DNA of 64,000 nucleotides from Myxococcales bacterium. Lineage in GTDB: Bacteria; Myxococcota_A; Polyangia; Polyangiales; JAFGIB01. The stretch is from assembly GCA_029880325.1 (NCBI GenBank), contig JAOUOP010000016.1:62001-126000 (forward strand), in the 5' to 3' direction. The notes beneath the pieces were generated by a model, which ran no database searches, was not told the origin of the DNA, and saw nothing but the letters and a program-made list of their open reading frames with translations. This document shows, piece after piece, positions 20,284 through 29,611 of the stretch; within the stretch, counting starts at the first letter, position 1; each line of letters opens with the position of its first letter. The position numbers and the translations under genes are program-made.

Positions 20284-21837
20284 ATGACTGTCGCGCAAGA
20301 CGATTCGCTGGAGCAATCGGAGGCGGTGGCGTCCTCGCCGCCACAGGCCCCGGAGTCCGCCGAGCCCGAAAAAAGCAAGACCGAACGCAAGCCTTTGGGT
20401 CCGGCGGTACACACCACCGCCCGCATCGATCCCATCGAGCTGTCCTACCGGTTGCGCGCCTTCGAGAACTACCCGATCGCCGAGATGCTGCGCCGGGCCG
20501 ACCGCGCCGTTTACAACCAATGCCTGGAAGAACAGGCCCACGCTCGCCAATTCACCGAGCGTCATATCTGGCCCTTTGTGGAGCAGTGGGATCAGGTCGC
20601 GGCCGAGGAGCACGGCTTCGTGCCCTGGCCCGCCATCGATGCGGGCATGGAATACGGTCTTTTGAGCCTGATGGTGCCGGCCAACCTCGGAGGTCGCGGG
20701 GTCGGTGCCGTCGCCGGTGCCGTGCACGCCGAGGAAATCGCCGCCGCCGACGCTGGGGTTTTCGTGCTCTTCGGCGCCCACGAGCTTGCCATGGCCGGCA
20801 TCGCCGCCTCGCTGCATCCGGGGCCGCTCTTTCGCATCATGGGCGAAATCGCCGACGGCGAAAAACGCGGCAAGGCGGTGCTCCTGGCCCTGGCCTACAC
20901 CGAGCCCACCGCCGGCAGTGACGTGGAAGACGGTGAGGACATCGCACGCGCCAAGCTGGCCTCGCGCTGGGAGCAGGTGCCCGGAGGCTATCGCGTCAAC
21001 GCGCGCAAGGTCTTCATCAGCAATGGCTCCATCGCGCGTTACTCGATGGTGGCGGCGTGGGGCGACCCCAGCCGCCCCAACGAGACCGCCATGGGCTTTC
21101 TGATCCCCAACGATGCGCCCGGGTACTCCGTGGGCCGCGTCGAGCGAAAGATGGGGCAGCGGCTGTGCCCGGCCTCCGAGATCATCTGCGAGGACGTCTT
21201 CGTGCCCGAGGAAAACGCCTGGCACCTGACCGACAACGCCCGCATGATCGACACGGTTCTATCGATCACGCGCGGCCCGGTCGGCGCCATGAGCGTTGGC
21301 ATCGCCCGTGGCTGCATGGAGCGTACCCTGAAATACCTGGCGCAAAAGCGCGTTGGCGGACGTTGGCTCTTCGAGGAGCAATGGGTGCAGCTGCTTTTGG
21401 CCGAGATCTTCGGTCGCATCCAGGCTGGCCGCGGCTTGTACATGGACGCGGCCTTCGCCCTCGAACACTGGGGCTTTGGAAAGCTGCAGCGCGCCACCGA
21501 CACGCCGCTGGTGTCCATGGTGCGCAAGACCCGCGTCTTTCAGCGCATCCTCAACTCGGGGCAGGCCAGCCAGCAGATGGCCGCCGCCTATTCGCGCGCC
21601 GTTTCCAAGGAAGCGCTGCAGCGCTGCGTGTCGGTTTCGTCGACGGCCAAGTTCATGTGCAGCGACATGGCGGTCGAAGTTTGCGGCCGCGCCATGGACA
21701 TCCTGGGCGAAGACGCCAACGACCCCCAGTGGGGTGTCGAGAAGTGCCTGCGCGACGCCAAGCTCGGGCAGATCTTCGAGGGCACCAATCAGCTCAACCG
21801 CCTGCACGTCACGCGCGGGCTCTTGCGAAGGCAGTGA
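20284..21837 (+). CDS. Acyl-CoA dehydrogenase, catalytic subunit
   Basis: A 517-residue acyl-CoA dehydrogenase, long for the family (about 380-400) because of a charged N-terminal extension of roughly 90 residues. The core has AYTEPTAGSD, the flavin- and substrate-contacting loop, and KVFISNG. It ends with IFEGTNQLNRLHVTRG, where the Glu of FEGT is the expected catalytic base that takes the alpha proton. The start has GAGGA upstream. It lies nine bases after the short subunit and eleven before the acyl-CoA ligase. The substrate is unknown; the neighbours indicate an activated fatty, steroid or isoprenoid acid. Confidence 0.88.
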   Translation: MTVAQDDSLEQSEAVASSPPQAPESAEPEKSKTERKPLGPAVHTTARIDPIELSYRLRAFENYPIAEMLRRADRAVYNQCLEEQAHARQFTERHIWPFVEQWDQVAAEEHGFVPWPAIDAGMEYGLLSLMVPANLGGRGVGAVAGAVHAEEIAAADAGVFVLFGAHELAMAGIAASLHPGPLFRIMGEIADGEKRGKAVLLALAYTEPTAGSDVEDGEDIARAKLASRWEQVPGGYRVNARKVFISNGSIARYSMVAAWGDPSRPNETAMGFLIPNDAPGYSVGRVERKMGQRLCPASEIICEDVFVPEENAWHLTDNARMIDTVLSITRGPVGAMSVGIARGCMERTLKYLAQKRVGGRWLFEEQWVQLLLAEIFGRIQAGRGLYMDAAFALEHWGFGKLQRATDTPLVSMVRKTRVFQRILNSGQASQQMAAAYSRAVSKEALQRCVSVSSTAKFMCSDMAVEVCGRAMDILGEDANDPQWGVEKCLRDAKLGQIFEGTNQLNRLHVTRGLLRRQ

Positions 21838-21848
21838 GGGGCAAGGCC

Positions 21849-23558
21849 ATGGCATTACTCGACACTCGACTTTGGCGTTCGCGACGGGCCCTGGCCTCGG
21901 GGGCGCTTCGGGCAGCGCTGCGCATCGGTGGCGTCGAGAGCAGTGAAGGTACGCTCGCCCGCACCCTGCGCGACTCGCGGGCTTCGGGCAACCTCAGCTT
22001 CGCGCGCGACTGGAGCTTCGCGCAGCTGCTCGAGTGGGCCGCGAAACGCTACAAGCATCGACCCTTCGTGGAGTACGGAAACCAGCGCATTTCGTTTTTG
22101 GAGATGAACCGCCGCGCCAACCGCGTGGCCCGCAGCCTCGAGCGCGCGGGCCTGCGAACAGGCGAGGGCGTAGCGCTCATGATGGGCAACCATCCGCGGT
22201 TTCTCGAGGTCTTCTTCGCCACCCAGAAGCTGGGTGCCTATTGTGTGCCGATTAACGCAGGGTTGATCGGCGAGGGGCTTGCCTATATCCTGGGTCACTC
22301 CGAGGTCAAAATCGCCGTCCTCGATCACACCACGGTGGGGGCCGTGGGAGAACTCGCGGGCCAGCTCCAGGGACTCGAGCGCATCTACGTCTCGAGCGAC
22401 GAGGCAGGGGCGGGCTTTTGCGTGCCCGACGGCATGCGCGGCTATGTGGAGCTCGAGGCCGGCATGGTCGACGACGGGGATAACCTCGGCCGCTGGCCCG
22501 ACCCCCAGGCGCCCTGTCTCCTGCTTTACACCTCGGGCACCACGGGCTTGCCCAAGGCGGTGGTGACCACCTTTGGCAACACCCGCGTCAAAGCCATGGG
22601 CCTGTTGGCCAATGCCCAGTACAACGCTGGCGACAAGCTCTACACCTGCTTGCCCCTTTTCCATGCCAACGCGCTCCTGCTCACGGTGATGCAGGCCCTG
22701 TGGGTGGGCATCCCGGTTTACATCGGCAAGCGCTTCAGCGCCTCGCGCTTTTGGGGGGAAGTGGCTGACAGCCAGGCCACGGCCTTCAACACCGTCGGCA
22801 GCATGATTCCGATCCTGCTCAAGACCCCGCCGTCGCCGGACGACCGCCGCCATCGCGTCAAGCGCGTGCTCAGCGCCGCCTGCCCCAAGGACGCCTGGGA
22901 GCCCTTCGAGGAGCGCTTCGGCCTCGACATCTGGGAGGCCTACGGCGCGGTCGATGGCGCCGGCGTGGCCATTGCAAACCTCGGCAACTGTCCCGTGGGC
23001 TCGCTTGGCAAGATGCCCGCGCGCGGCAAGCTGGTCGACGATCAAGGCAACGAGGTGGCCACCGGCGAGGCTGGCGAGCTGATCGTCTTCGTCGGCCGTG
23101 GGCGCGAATCGGGCGTCCAATACTTCAAGAACGAAGCGGCCAGCAGCGACAAGGTGCGCGACGGCTGGCTGCACACCGGCGACACCATGCTGGTGGACGA
23201 CGCCGGCTATCTCTACTTCGTCGGCCGCAACACCGACTCCATGCGCCGCCGCGGCGAAAACGTCTCGGCCTACGAAGTCGAAAAGCAGGTCGATGCTCAC
23301 CCGGACGTGCTCGAAAGCGCGGCCTTTGGCGTGCCCTCCGAGCTCGGCGAGGAAGACATCATGGTGGTGGTGGTTCCCATCGAGGGCCGCAGCATCGACG
23401 CCGCCGGCCTGCTCGACTTCCTGCGCGCACGCTTGCCAAAGTACGCCCTGCCTGCCTACATGGAAGTCGTCGAAGAGATCCCCAAGACCGGCACCCATCG
23501 CGTGATCAAGACCGAACTCAAGGCGCGTGGCGTGACCGCAAAGACCGTGAAACTATAG
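21849..23558 (+). CDS. AMP-forming acyl-CoA ligase (ANL superfamily, FadD type)
   Basis: A 569-residue adenylate-forming enzyme that activates a carboxylic acid with ATP and CoA. All expected motifs are present: LLYTSGTTGLPKAVVTT (phosphate-binding loop), EAYGAVDG, TGDTMLVDDAGYLYFVGR, the hinge region RRRGENVSAYEVEK and the terminal catalytic Lys region PKTGTHRVIKTELK. The first 70 residues lack motifs and look like the N-terminal extension found in steroid- and very-long-chain acyl-CoA ligases. The gene follows the two dehydrogenase subunits and precedes the thiolase, so one operon encodes activation, desaturation and the last C-C cleavage. A hydratase and a hydroxyacyl-CoA dehydrogenase are not in the window. 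Confidence 0.88.
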   Translation: MALLDTRLWRSRRALASGALRAALRIGGVESSEGTLARTLRDSRASGNLSFARDWSFAQLLEWAAKRYKHRPFVEYGNQRISFLEMNRRANRVARSLERAGLRTGEGVALMMGNHPRFLEVFFATQKLGAYCVPINAGLIGEGLAYILGHSEVKIAVLDHTTVGAVGELAGQLQGLERIYVSSDEAGAGFCVPDGMRGYVELEAGMVDDGDNLGRWPDPQAPCLLLYTSGTTGLPKAVVTTFGNTRVKAMGLLANAQYNAGDKLYTCLPLFHANALLLTVMQALWVGIPVYIGKRFSASRFWGEVADSQATAFNTVGSMIPILLKTPPSPDDRRHRVKRVLSAACPKDAWEPFEERFGLDIWEAYGAVDGAGVAIANLGNCPVGSLGKMPARGKLVDDQGNEVATGEAGELIVFVGRGRESGVQYFKNEAASSDKVRDGWLHTGDTMLVDDAGYLYFVGRNTDSMRRRGENVSAYEVEKQVDAHPDVLESAAFGVPSELGEEDIMVVVVPIEGRSIDAAGLLDFLRARLPKYALPAYMEVVEEIPKTGTHRVIKTELKARGVTAKTVKL

Positions 23559-23600
23559 ATGCCCGCCGGCGCAGTCCCGGCGAATCGAACGGAGCCCACC

Positions 23601-24899
23601 ATGCGAGATGTCTACGTCGTTGCCGCCGGCATGATCCCCTTTGGTCGCCACGAGGACGCCGGCATCAAGCAGCTGACGGGGCGCGCTCTGGAGGCACTCT
23701 TCAAGGACAGCCCCGTGGGCAAGGAAGCCCTGGAAGCAGCCTGGTTCAGCAACTCGGGTTGGGGCATCGGCAGCATGGACCCCGAAGCCCTTCCCAACGT
23801 GGCCCAACCCTGCATCCGTGGACAGGTCGCACTCGCCCCCAGCGGCATCGATGGCATCCCCATCATCAACGTCGAAAACGCCTGCGCCAGCGGATCCACG
23901 GCTTTCAATAATGCCTACATGGGCGTGGGCTCGGGCATGTTCGACGTGGCCCTCGCCGTCGGCGCCGAAAAGATGAGCGTACCCAAGGACGCCGACGCCG
24001 AGACCAAGAAGCGCAGCCTCGGCTCGATGATCGCCGGCACCGACGTGGAGGTAATGACCGCCGCCATGGGCGCCATTCGCGAGGCCGCCGAAAAGAAGCG
24101 CAAGGAGGCCGAGGCCCGCGGCGAGGTGAAACAGAAGAAGCAGCGCGAAAATCGCAGCCCCTTCATGGACTTCTACTCGGCCCTGGCGCGCGCCCACATG
24201 GAGCAATACGGCACCACAGTCGAGCAAATCGCCGCCATCGCCGCCAAAAATCACAACCAGGGCGCGCTCAATCCATACGCCCAGTACCGCTTCAAGATGA
24301 CGGTCCAGGAAGTGCTCGACGACGACGAGGTGAGCTTTCCCCTGACGCGCGCCATGTGTTCGCCCACCGGCGACGGCGCTGCGGCCTGCATCCTGGTTTC
24401 CGGCGACTATCTCAAGAAGCTCGGCCAGGTGCGGCCGGTCAAAGTGCGGGCCTCGGTGCTTGGTTCGTCCAAGATGAATACCTCTGGCGCCCAGCGTGCC
24501 AAGGAGCTGGCCCAGCTGGCCTATGAGAAAGCCGGCGTGGGTCCCGAGGACATCGACATGGCCGAGGTGCACGACGCCACCGCCGTGGGCGAACTGCTGC
24601 AATACGAAAACCTGCTACTATGCCCGGAAGGGGAGGGCGGTCGTTTCGCCGAGTCGGGCGCGTCTGCGCTGGGTGGCAAGTGCCCCGTCAATCCCTGTGG
24701 CGGCCTCGAGTCCAAAGGCCATCCCATCGGAGCCACCGGCCTCGCCATGGTGGCCGAATGCTTCTGGCAGCTGCGCGGTGACGCCGGCGAGCGTCAGGTC
24801 GAGGGTGCGCGCCTGGCGATGATCGAAAACGGCGGAGGCTTCCTGGGCCAGGGCGAAGCCGCCATCGTCATGAATATCCTGGAAGGGCCCTCCAGCTAG
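23601..24899 (+). CDS. SCP2-type thiolase / acetyl-CoA acetyltransferase-like protein
   Basis: A 432-residue thiolase of the SCP2 branch. The catalytic Cys sits in NVENACASGST, the His in AEVHDATAVGE, and the GGLESKGHPIGATG loop holds the second His. This branch catalyses the final C-C cleavage or condensation in fatty-acid and steroid side-chain metabolism; some members are aldolases (Ltp2) that need a DUF35 partner, which is not seen here. An unusual charged segment rich in Lys, Glu and Arg lies at about 170-195. The ATG at 23601 follows GGAG. It is the last gene of the operon. Confidence 0.87.
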   Translation: MRDVYVVAAGMIPFGRHEDAGIKQLTGRALEALFKDSPVGKEALEAAWFSNSGWGIGSMDPEALPNVAQPCIRGQVALAPSGIDGIPIINVENACASGSTAFNNAYMGVGSGMFDVALAVGAEKMSVPKDADAETKKRSLGSMIAGTDVEVMTAAMGAIREAAEKKRKEAEARGEVKQKKQRENRSPFMDFYSALARAHMEQYGTTVEQIAAIAAKNHNQGALNPYAQYRFKMTVQEVLDDDEVSFPLTRAMCSPTGDGAAACILVSGDYLKKLGQVRPVKVRASVLGSSKMNTSGAQRAKELAQLAYEKAGVGPEDIDMAEVHDATAVGELLQYENLLLCPEGEGGRFAESGASALGGKCPVNPCGGLESKGHPIGATGLAMVAECFWQLRGDAGERQVEGARLAMIENGGGFLGQGEAAIVMNILEGPSS

Positions 24900-24993
24900 G
24901 AAAGAAACGACGCCGGCACAGCGACCGACTCCGAGCCCCTGCGCCATCGGGTGGCGTCCACGTGGGGGGCGTTTACGCTTCGCCACGGGCGGG

Positions 24994-26394
24994 GTGGGTC
25001 GGGTTCCATGCGGCCTTGTTGTCTTCGGGTTGATGTTCGTCGTCGCAGTGCTCGGCGCCTGTGCCGGCTCGAGCTCGCAGGCGTCCGCGGATACGCACAG
25101 TCCCCGTGCACGCAGGCGGTCGCCACCGCGCAAAGCGCAGGCGGACCCGCGCGATCCAGTCGAGGCGCTCCTCAAGCGCCTGCCGCGCGGTGCTGATCGC
25201 TGCGTCGTGGCGCGACCGGCGCGTCTCAGCCCCGCCCACCGCCAGCTCTTCGTGCGCATGAGCCAGGGCGAGCCGATGGCCTGGCTGGCGAGCCTCGAAG
25301 TCGAAGCCTACGCGCTGGCCGAGCGCAGCTCCCCGGATGGTCCCGGGGCGCGCATCTCCCTGCTGTGGGTGCGCGGCCCGCGTCGGCAGGTGCGCGAGGC
25401 GCTGCAACGGGGCTCCGGTCTCGATTTGCGCTGGGGCGATCTGGATTGTGGCGTCGGGGGCTGTCGCCGCGTGGTGGCGACCTTCGTGGACGAGTCCATC
25501 GTGCGCATCGAGCGCGGCCGTTTCCCCTCCCGGCCCCCGCGCGGTGCTGAAGCGCGCTGTGCCGCCCTGGCCCGCGACCATCCCGGGGCGCTGGAGCTGG
25601 CAGCCCGTCGCAGCCGCCGGATGGTGCGGGCCGGCAGCCTGGGATTGCCGCTGCGTTCCACCACCGTGGTCGAGCCCTCGGCGCGTGGACTCTTGCTGCA
25701 GCGGATCGACATGATGAGCGGTCTGGAAGCGGCCGCCAATGCGCTCTCGGGGGAACTCGGACGGCGCTTGGCCGAACGCCCGCGGGGCCGGCTCGGAACC
25801 GAACTCGAGCGCAAGGTGGTGGGCGACGAACTGCGGGTGGTGCGCGAGGTGCGCTGGCAGGATTTGGAGTTGGCTCGCGACGATGAGCTTCGCTTGCGCG
25901 ACGCGCGCCGGGAGGCCGAAGTCGTCGATCGCCTCACGCCATTGGATGAGGTCGACGTCAATGATCGCGAAGCGCTGTTGTCGGCGGTCGGCCTGCGGCT
26001 GGAGCGCGCCGCTGGCGCTGGCGGCATGATTGCCAACACCATGTTCGGCGAAGCGCGCACCTTGCTCGAGCGAGGTCTCACACGCTTCCCCGAGGATCAG
26101 GGCCTGGCGCTCTTGCTCACGGAGCTGCTCTTGCAGTCCAAGGACTCGGCGGCGCGAGCGTTGGAACTGGCCGAGCGCTTCGCCGAGCGTCCGGGGGCGG
26201 CATCGAGTTGGAAGCTTCGACGCAGGCACGCGGCAGCCCAGCTCGATGAGGCATCCTTGGCAAGGCATTTGGTCAGCGATGGCCTCGTTTCGAGAGGCAC
26301 CGCGCGCAAAGTAGCCCGAGCGATTCGCGAGGCCATGACCCAGGGTCAGGACTACGAGCGCGCGGAGCGTCGTGCCCTGGTGTTGGCAAAGTAG
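24994..26394 (+). CDS. Hypothetical lipoprotein
   Basis: A 466-residue product of unknown function. The GTG at 24994 gives a good signal peptide: VVFGLMFVVAVLGAC, with the lipobox Cys near residue 23; an internal ATG at 25033 would leave too short a signal. The mature protein is Arg/Glu-rich and mostly helical, with a late region resembling tetratricopeptide-type helices (about 345-400: ARTLLERGLTRFPEDQGLALLLTELLLQS). No catalytic motif is visible. It starts 94 bases after the thiolase stop and may be independent of that operon. The many charged residues and the high GC make the exact frame start less certain. Confidence 0.6.
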   Translation: MGRVPCGLVVFGLMFVVAVLGACAGSSSQASADTHSPRARRRSPPRKAQADPRDPVEALLKRLPRGADRCVVARPARLSPAHRQLFVRMSQGEPMAWLASLEVEAYALAERSSPDGPGARISLLWVRGPRRQVREALQRGSGLDLRWGDLDCGVGGCRRVVATFVDESIVRIERGRFPSRPPRGAEARCAALARDHPGALELAARRSRRMVRAGSLGLPLRSTTVVEPSARGLLLQRIDMMSGLEAAANALSGELGRRLAERPRGRLGTELERKVVGDELRVVREVRWQDLELARDDELRLRDARREAEVVDRLTPLDEVDVNDREALLSAVGLRLERAAGAGGMIANTMFGEARTLLERGLTRFPEDQGLALLLTELLLQSKDSAARALELAERFAERPGAASSWKLRRRHAAAQLDEASLARHLVSDGLVSRGTARKVARAIREAMTQGQDYERAERRALVLAK

Positions 26395-26451
26395 ACTTGC
26401 AGTTGGAAGGTGGTGCGGGCAGGATCGCGCGCCGTGGCATCCACTGTACGC

Positions 26452-26604
26452 ATGAAGACCCAGGTGGCGTTCGGGGTCGGCGCCGCCGCCGAAGCGTCCG
26501 TCAACATCGTCTTCTACGCCCGCTACCGCATCGACAAAAATCGCCACACGCAAGTGCAGCGCGAACTCGACGACAGGCGCATGGCGATGGCGGCGGAGGG
26601 TTGA
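26452..26604 (+). pseudogene. Possible C-terminal remnant of a GPH/MFS-type transporter
   Basis: A 50-residue open frame whose sequence (FGVGAAAEASVNIVFYAR followed by YRIDKNRH and RELDDRR) resembles the last membrane helix and cytoplasmic tail of glycoside-pentoside-hexuronide-type transporters. No upstream portion of the transporter exists in any frame, so if the resemblance is real this is a decayed fragment. A free-standing small membrane protein is the alternative. Bases 26605-26744 downstream show nothing. Confidence 0.35.
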
Positions 26605-26744
26605 GTGGGCGCCTAGATGTGCTCGGCGGGAGTCATGATCCGCTCTCGGGACCGCTACGGCGCCAGCTGCGGCGTCCGGTCCCCTTGAAATACACGGAGT
26701 ATTCCGGCGGCGGGCCAAGGCTTGCGCCGGCAGCCGCAGCTGCT

Positions 26745-28265
26745 CTACTGCGTGACCTGCAGCACGTGAAGCGTCGTGCCAGGCTGGCCGCTCTGCCAGG
26801 TCAGGCCCTCGCCGTAGGCGACGCGGCCGTTGGCGATGCTGATGGTGCCGGCGACCGTCCCGCCGCTGGAGGGGATTTCCTTGAGAATGTCGCCGGTTTC
26901 GACGTCGAATACCACGAGGGTGGTGCCCGCGCCGACGAAACCGACGCCGTTGGCCACGCTCATGCGTCCCCAGACCGCGCCGGGCAGTGGCTTCTCCCAG
27001 ACGATGTCGCCGGTGCCGCCATCGAGGGCGAAGAGGGTGCCGTCGGGGTCTTCGTTGTGCGCGAAGAGCATGTGTTTTCCGGACCAGGTGGAGTTGACGA
27101 AGATGCCGACGGTGCCGTTGGTGGAGCCGGCGCCCAGGTTGCGTGACCAGACTTCGCTGCCATCGTCGCGGCGCAGGGCGTGGGCGGTACCGGACTTGGC
27201 ACCGGCGGAAACCAGCTCCGTCATCGTGCCGTCGACCATGGCCTCGTAGAGCACGGGGTTGGCGCCGAAGTCGAAGTCGGGGCCGTCGCGCATGCCGATG
27301 CCACCGCCGAAAGTGTCGTTTTCCTCGCGCTGGTTCTTCCAGATGATTTCGCCGCTCTCGACGTCGAAGGCGATGAGCGCGTCGGAGGTATCGGTCGCCG
27401 GGTGGCCGTAGTTGTTGCCCGTCGAGCCATAGATGCGTCCGGTGGCCATGTCCGCCGAGGGAGACGACCAAATGGCGGCACCCTTGGCGTCCATCGGGAC
27501 CGTGTAGGTGACCCAGCTCACTTCACCGCTGTTGCGGTCGAGGGCGGCCAGGTAGCCGCGGAAGGCGCCGCCGAAGAGTTCGCGCCCGCCGCTCGAACCC
27601 CCGATCACAACCAGGTCATCGACGACAAGCGGTGAGGATGAGCCATCGGCGCCCTGACCGTCGGGTGCCTGGGTCCACAGCACCGAGCCATCCTCGGCGT
27701 TCAGGGCCACGATCTGACCCTGGGTATCGTTCACGTAGAGCGTTCCGTCGGCGTAGGCCATCGAGGCGGTGCTGGAGGGGCTCGCTGCCCACAGCTCGGT
27801 GCCGGTGTCGGCCTCGAAAGCGCGAACGCCCGCCGCGCTCGAGGCGAAGATGCGATCGCCGACCTGCAGCGGCGCGCCGTAAACCGAACTGCCCATGTCG
27901 GCCGACCAGATTTCTTCGAGGCTGGCGGCGTTGTCCTTGGTCAGGACGGTCTCGGCGCGATTGAAGTAGCTCGATGCGAGATCGTAGCCAATCATGGTCC
28001 ATTCGGCGTCGCCGCTGGCGCCCTGGCTGTTGCCGGTGCTCGAGCTGCCGGTGGAAGCGGAAGCTTCCTGCCCACTGCCGCCGTCACCACCCTCGCTCTT
28101 CGATCCCGCGTCGGAGCCGGAAGCCGACTTGGAGTGCGCGGCCATCGCAGTGTCCGATTCATCGTCCGAATCGCTACAGCCCACGGCCAGCAAGGCCGCA
28201 GAAAAAAGCACCAGGCAACGGGCGAATGTGCCGAACATGCCGAAAGGGTTGTGATTTGGCGCCAT
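26745..28265 (-). CDS. PQQ-type beta-propeller lipoprotein (polyvinyl-alcohol-dehydrogenase-like)
   Basis: A 506-residue exported protein with a signal peptide ending in AALLAVGC and an acidic Ser/Gly tether of about 65 residues. The rest consists of propeller blades with repeated [AV]-[LF]-[ND]-xxxGxxxW units (ALNAEDGSVLW, ALDRNSGEVSW, AFDVESGEIIW, ALDGGTGDIVW). Segments such as IWSSPSADMATGRIYGSTGN and DFDFGANPVL resemble PQQ-dependent polyvinyl-alcohol dehydrogenases, but the heme c domain typical of these is missing, so it may be a non-redox propeller similar to BamB. GGAGAG lies just before the ATG at 28265. It is followed at 28349 by another minus-strand lipoprotein gene. Confidence 0.82.
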   Translation of the reverse strand: MAPNHNPFGMFGTFARCLVLFSAALLAVGCSDSDDESDTAMAAHSKSASGSDAGSKSEGGDGGSGQEASASTGSSSTGNSQGASGDAEWTMIGYDLASSYFNRAETVLTKDNAASLEEIWSADMGSSVYGAPLQVGDRIFASSAAGVRAFEADTGTELWAASPSSTASMAYADGTLYVNDTQGQIVALNAEDGSVLWTQAPDGQGADGSSSPLVVDDLVVIGGSSGGRELFGGAFRGYLAALDRNSGEVSWVTYTVPMDAKGAAIWSSPSADMATGRIYGSTGNNYGHPATDTSDALIAFDVESGEIIWKNQREENDTFGGGIGMRDGPDFDFGANPVLYEAMVDGTMTELVSAGAKSGTAHALRRDDGSEVWSRNLGAGSTNGTVGIFVNSTWSGKHMLFAHNEDPDGTLFALDGGTGDIVWEKPLPGAVWGRMSVANGVGFVGAGTTLVVFDVETGDILKEIPSSGGTVAGTISIANGRVAYGEGLTWQSGQPGTTLHVLQVTQ

Positions 28266-28348
28266 CGCTTCTCTCCGCGCTTCAGTCGATGTTCTGGTGA
28301 CGACCTGCGGCAGGCAACGCTGCCCGCTGCAAAATCCCGCGCTTGAAC

Positions 28349-28999
28349 TCAATCGTCAACACGGGCTCGCTGTAAAATCCGCGGCGGGCCGGTCGTGGCC
28401 TTCTGCTGTCGCCCGTGGGAGCGAATCCGCACGACGGTTTCCGAGGTGGTCTCGGTGCTGCGTTCGCGCAACAGTGCTTCGGAGTCGTGGAGGACTTGTC
28501 GGGAGCCGTCGGGGGCGATGCGCAGCCTGTGCCCGTACTCGGTCCAGCTCGCAAAGTCGTCGCTGGAGCAGAGCATGGTGCGCATCAGCGTCCAGGCTTC
28601 GAGCTTGGAATTGAAGTCGTCGCTCTTGGCCGTGACTTCGACAGGGTTGACGACGCAGCGGTATCGACTGCCCGACGGCATTTGCAGCTCGACGGTTTCC
28701 GTCGCTGGCAAGGGCTGCCAGTGGGGTGTCTTCTTTTGATGGGGCCGATGGCGGTTGACCAGGGCGCGCCAGGTTTCTTGCGCCAGATCAGGCGGTGGGA
28801 TCGCTTCCCCTCGATCGCCGGCGGGCTCGAACGCCAGCGGAGGTACGAACGGCCGCGTGGGCAGCGCCCGTGCCGGTTCGGCTGGAGACGCGCCGATCGC
28901 CGGCGCGTCTCCGGTGCGCTGCGGATCTCCGGCGTTGCAGGCGAAGGCACTGACTGTAAGCCAGACTCCCAACACGGGAACTACCACAAAGAGGGACAT
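28349..28999 (-). CDS. Hypothetical lipoprotein
   Basis: A 216-residue protein starting with MSLFVVVPVLGVWLTVSAFAC, a textbook lipobox signal. A Pro/Ala-rich tether follows to about residue 75, then a small domain with ETVELQMPSGSRYRCVV and a second Cys pair region (MLCSSDDF). I do not recognise the family. It is read in the same direction as the propeller lipoprotein and ends 84 bases before that gene's start, so the two may be co-transcribed. Confidence 0.6.
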   Translation of the reverse strand: MSLFVVVPVLGVWLTVSAFACNAGDPQRTGDAPAIGASPAEPARALPTRPFVPPLAFEPAGDRGEAIPPPDLAQETWRALVNRHRPHQKKTPHWQPLPATETVELQMPSGSRYRCVVNPVEVTAKSDDFNSKLEAWTLMRTMLCSSDDFASWTEYGHRLRIAPDGSRQVLHDSEALLRERSTETTSETVVRIRSHGRQQKATTGPPRILQRARVDD

Positions 29000-29314
29000 G
29001 CGAGAGGCCACGGGCGCCACAGCATATCGAACGTTTGGCGCCCATGAACGTGGGCAGTTGTTTGGCGGGCGTTTGTTTGGCGGGCGCGTCGGTCGTGCTC
29101 GTGGCACGCCCTGCTGCACCTAGCACAGCCGGGCTCGCGCCTTGTTTGCCCTCAAGCACCGCCAGGCACGTGCGGTCTAACGATCAAAGGGATAAGCTGC
29201 GGGGGCACACCGCGGCCTGCCTGGCAGCACGGTGGACGCACGGTGCCTGAGGACACGGGGCGGCTCTTGCCCCGCCAGCTTCATCCCTCTGTTGGGCGGT
29301 ACTGAGCACGACGC
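29000..29314. other. Intergenic stretch without a supported gene
   Basis: About 315 bases between two minus-strand genes. The only structure seen is a short direct repeat, GTTTGGCGGGCG at 29060-29071 and 29075-29086. No RNA gene or clear terminator is apparent. Confidence 0.4.
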
Positions 29315-29611
29315 TCATCGGCGCCTGCGCCAGACACGAGCGTCGCGCCTCTGATGGACGACGGCAAGAACAACGATGCCCGTTGACTCAGCCCGAAAGT
29401 AGTCAGCGTAAGGGAAACGACGCAACAGGGCGCGCCGCGTCTCCTTGTGCACCAGCGGGAACTGCGTGGGTAGCTCCTGAGCACGTGCGAGGACGCTGTC
29501 GAGCTCATCTACAAGTTGTGACCCAAGGTCCTCTTCCTGCTCGTCGTACCACTCGACTGCAGCGGCGAGGTCCTTCCGCGCAGACTGACGGAAGCGGATC
29601 GGTCCGCTCAC
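29315..29611 (-). CDS. ParE/RelE-superfamily toxin
   Basis: A 98-residue toxin of the ParE/RelE fold. The pattern is typical: IRFRQSARKDLAAAVEWY (first helix with the conserved basic and Trp-Tyr residues), a long second helix (LGSQLVDELDSVLARAQE), PTQFPLVHKETRRALLRRFPY and a final strand VVLAVVHQRRDARVW. RelE-type members cleave mRNA and ParE-type inhibit gyrase; which applies cannot be told from sequence. The start is a GTG overlapping the antitoxin stop by four bases (GTGA), the usual antitoxin-first order with coupled translation. Confidence 0.85.
   Translation of the reverse strand: MSGPIRFRQSARKDLAAAVEWYDEQEEDLGSQLVDELDSVLARAQELPTQFPLVHKETRRALLRRFPYADYFRAESTGIVVLAVVHQRRDARVWRRRR

Noticed and set aside
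21855..23498. Minus-strand frame opposite the acyl-CoA ligase
   Set aside because: The plus-strand ligase has all ANL motifs; the antisense translation shows none.
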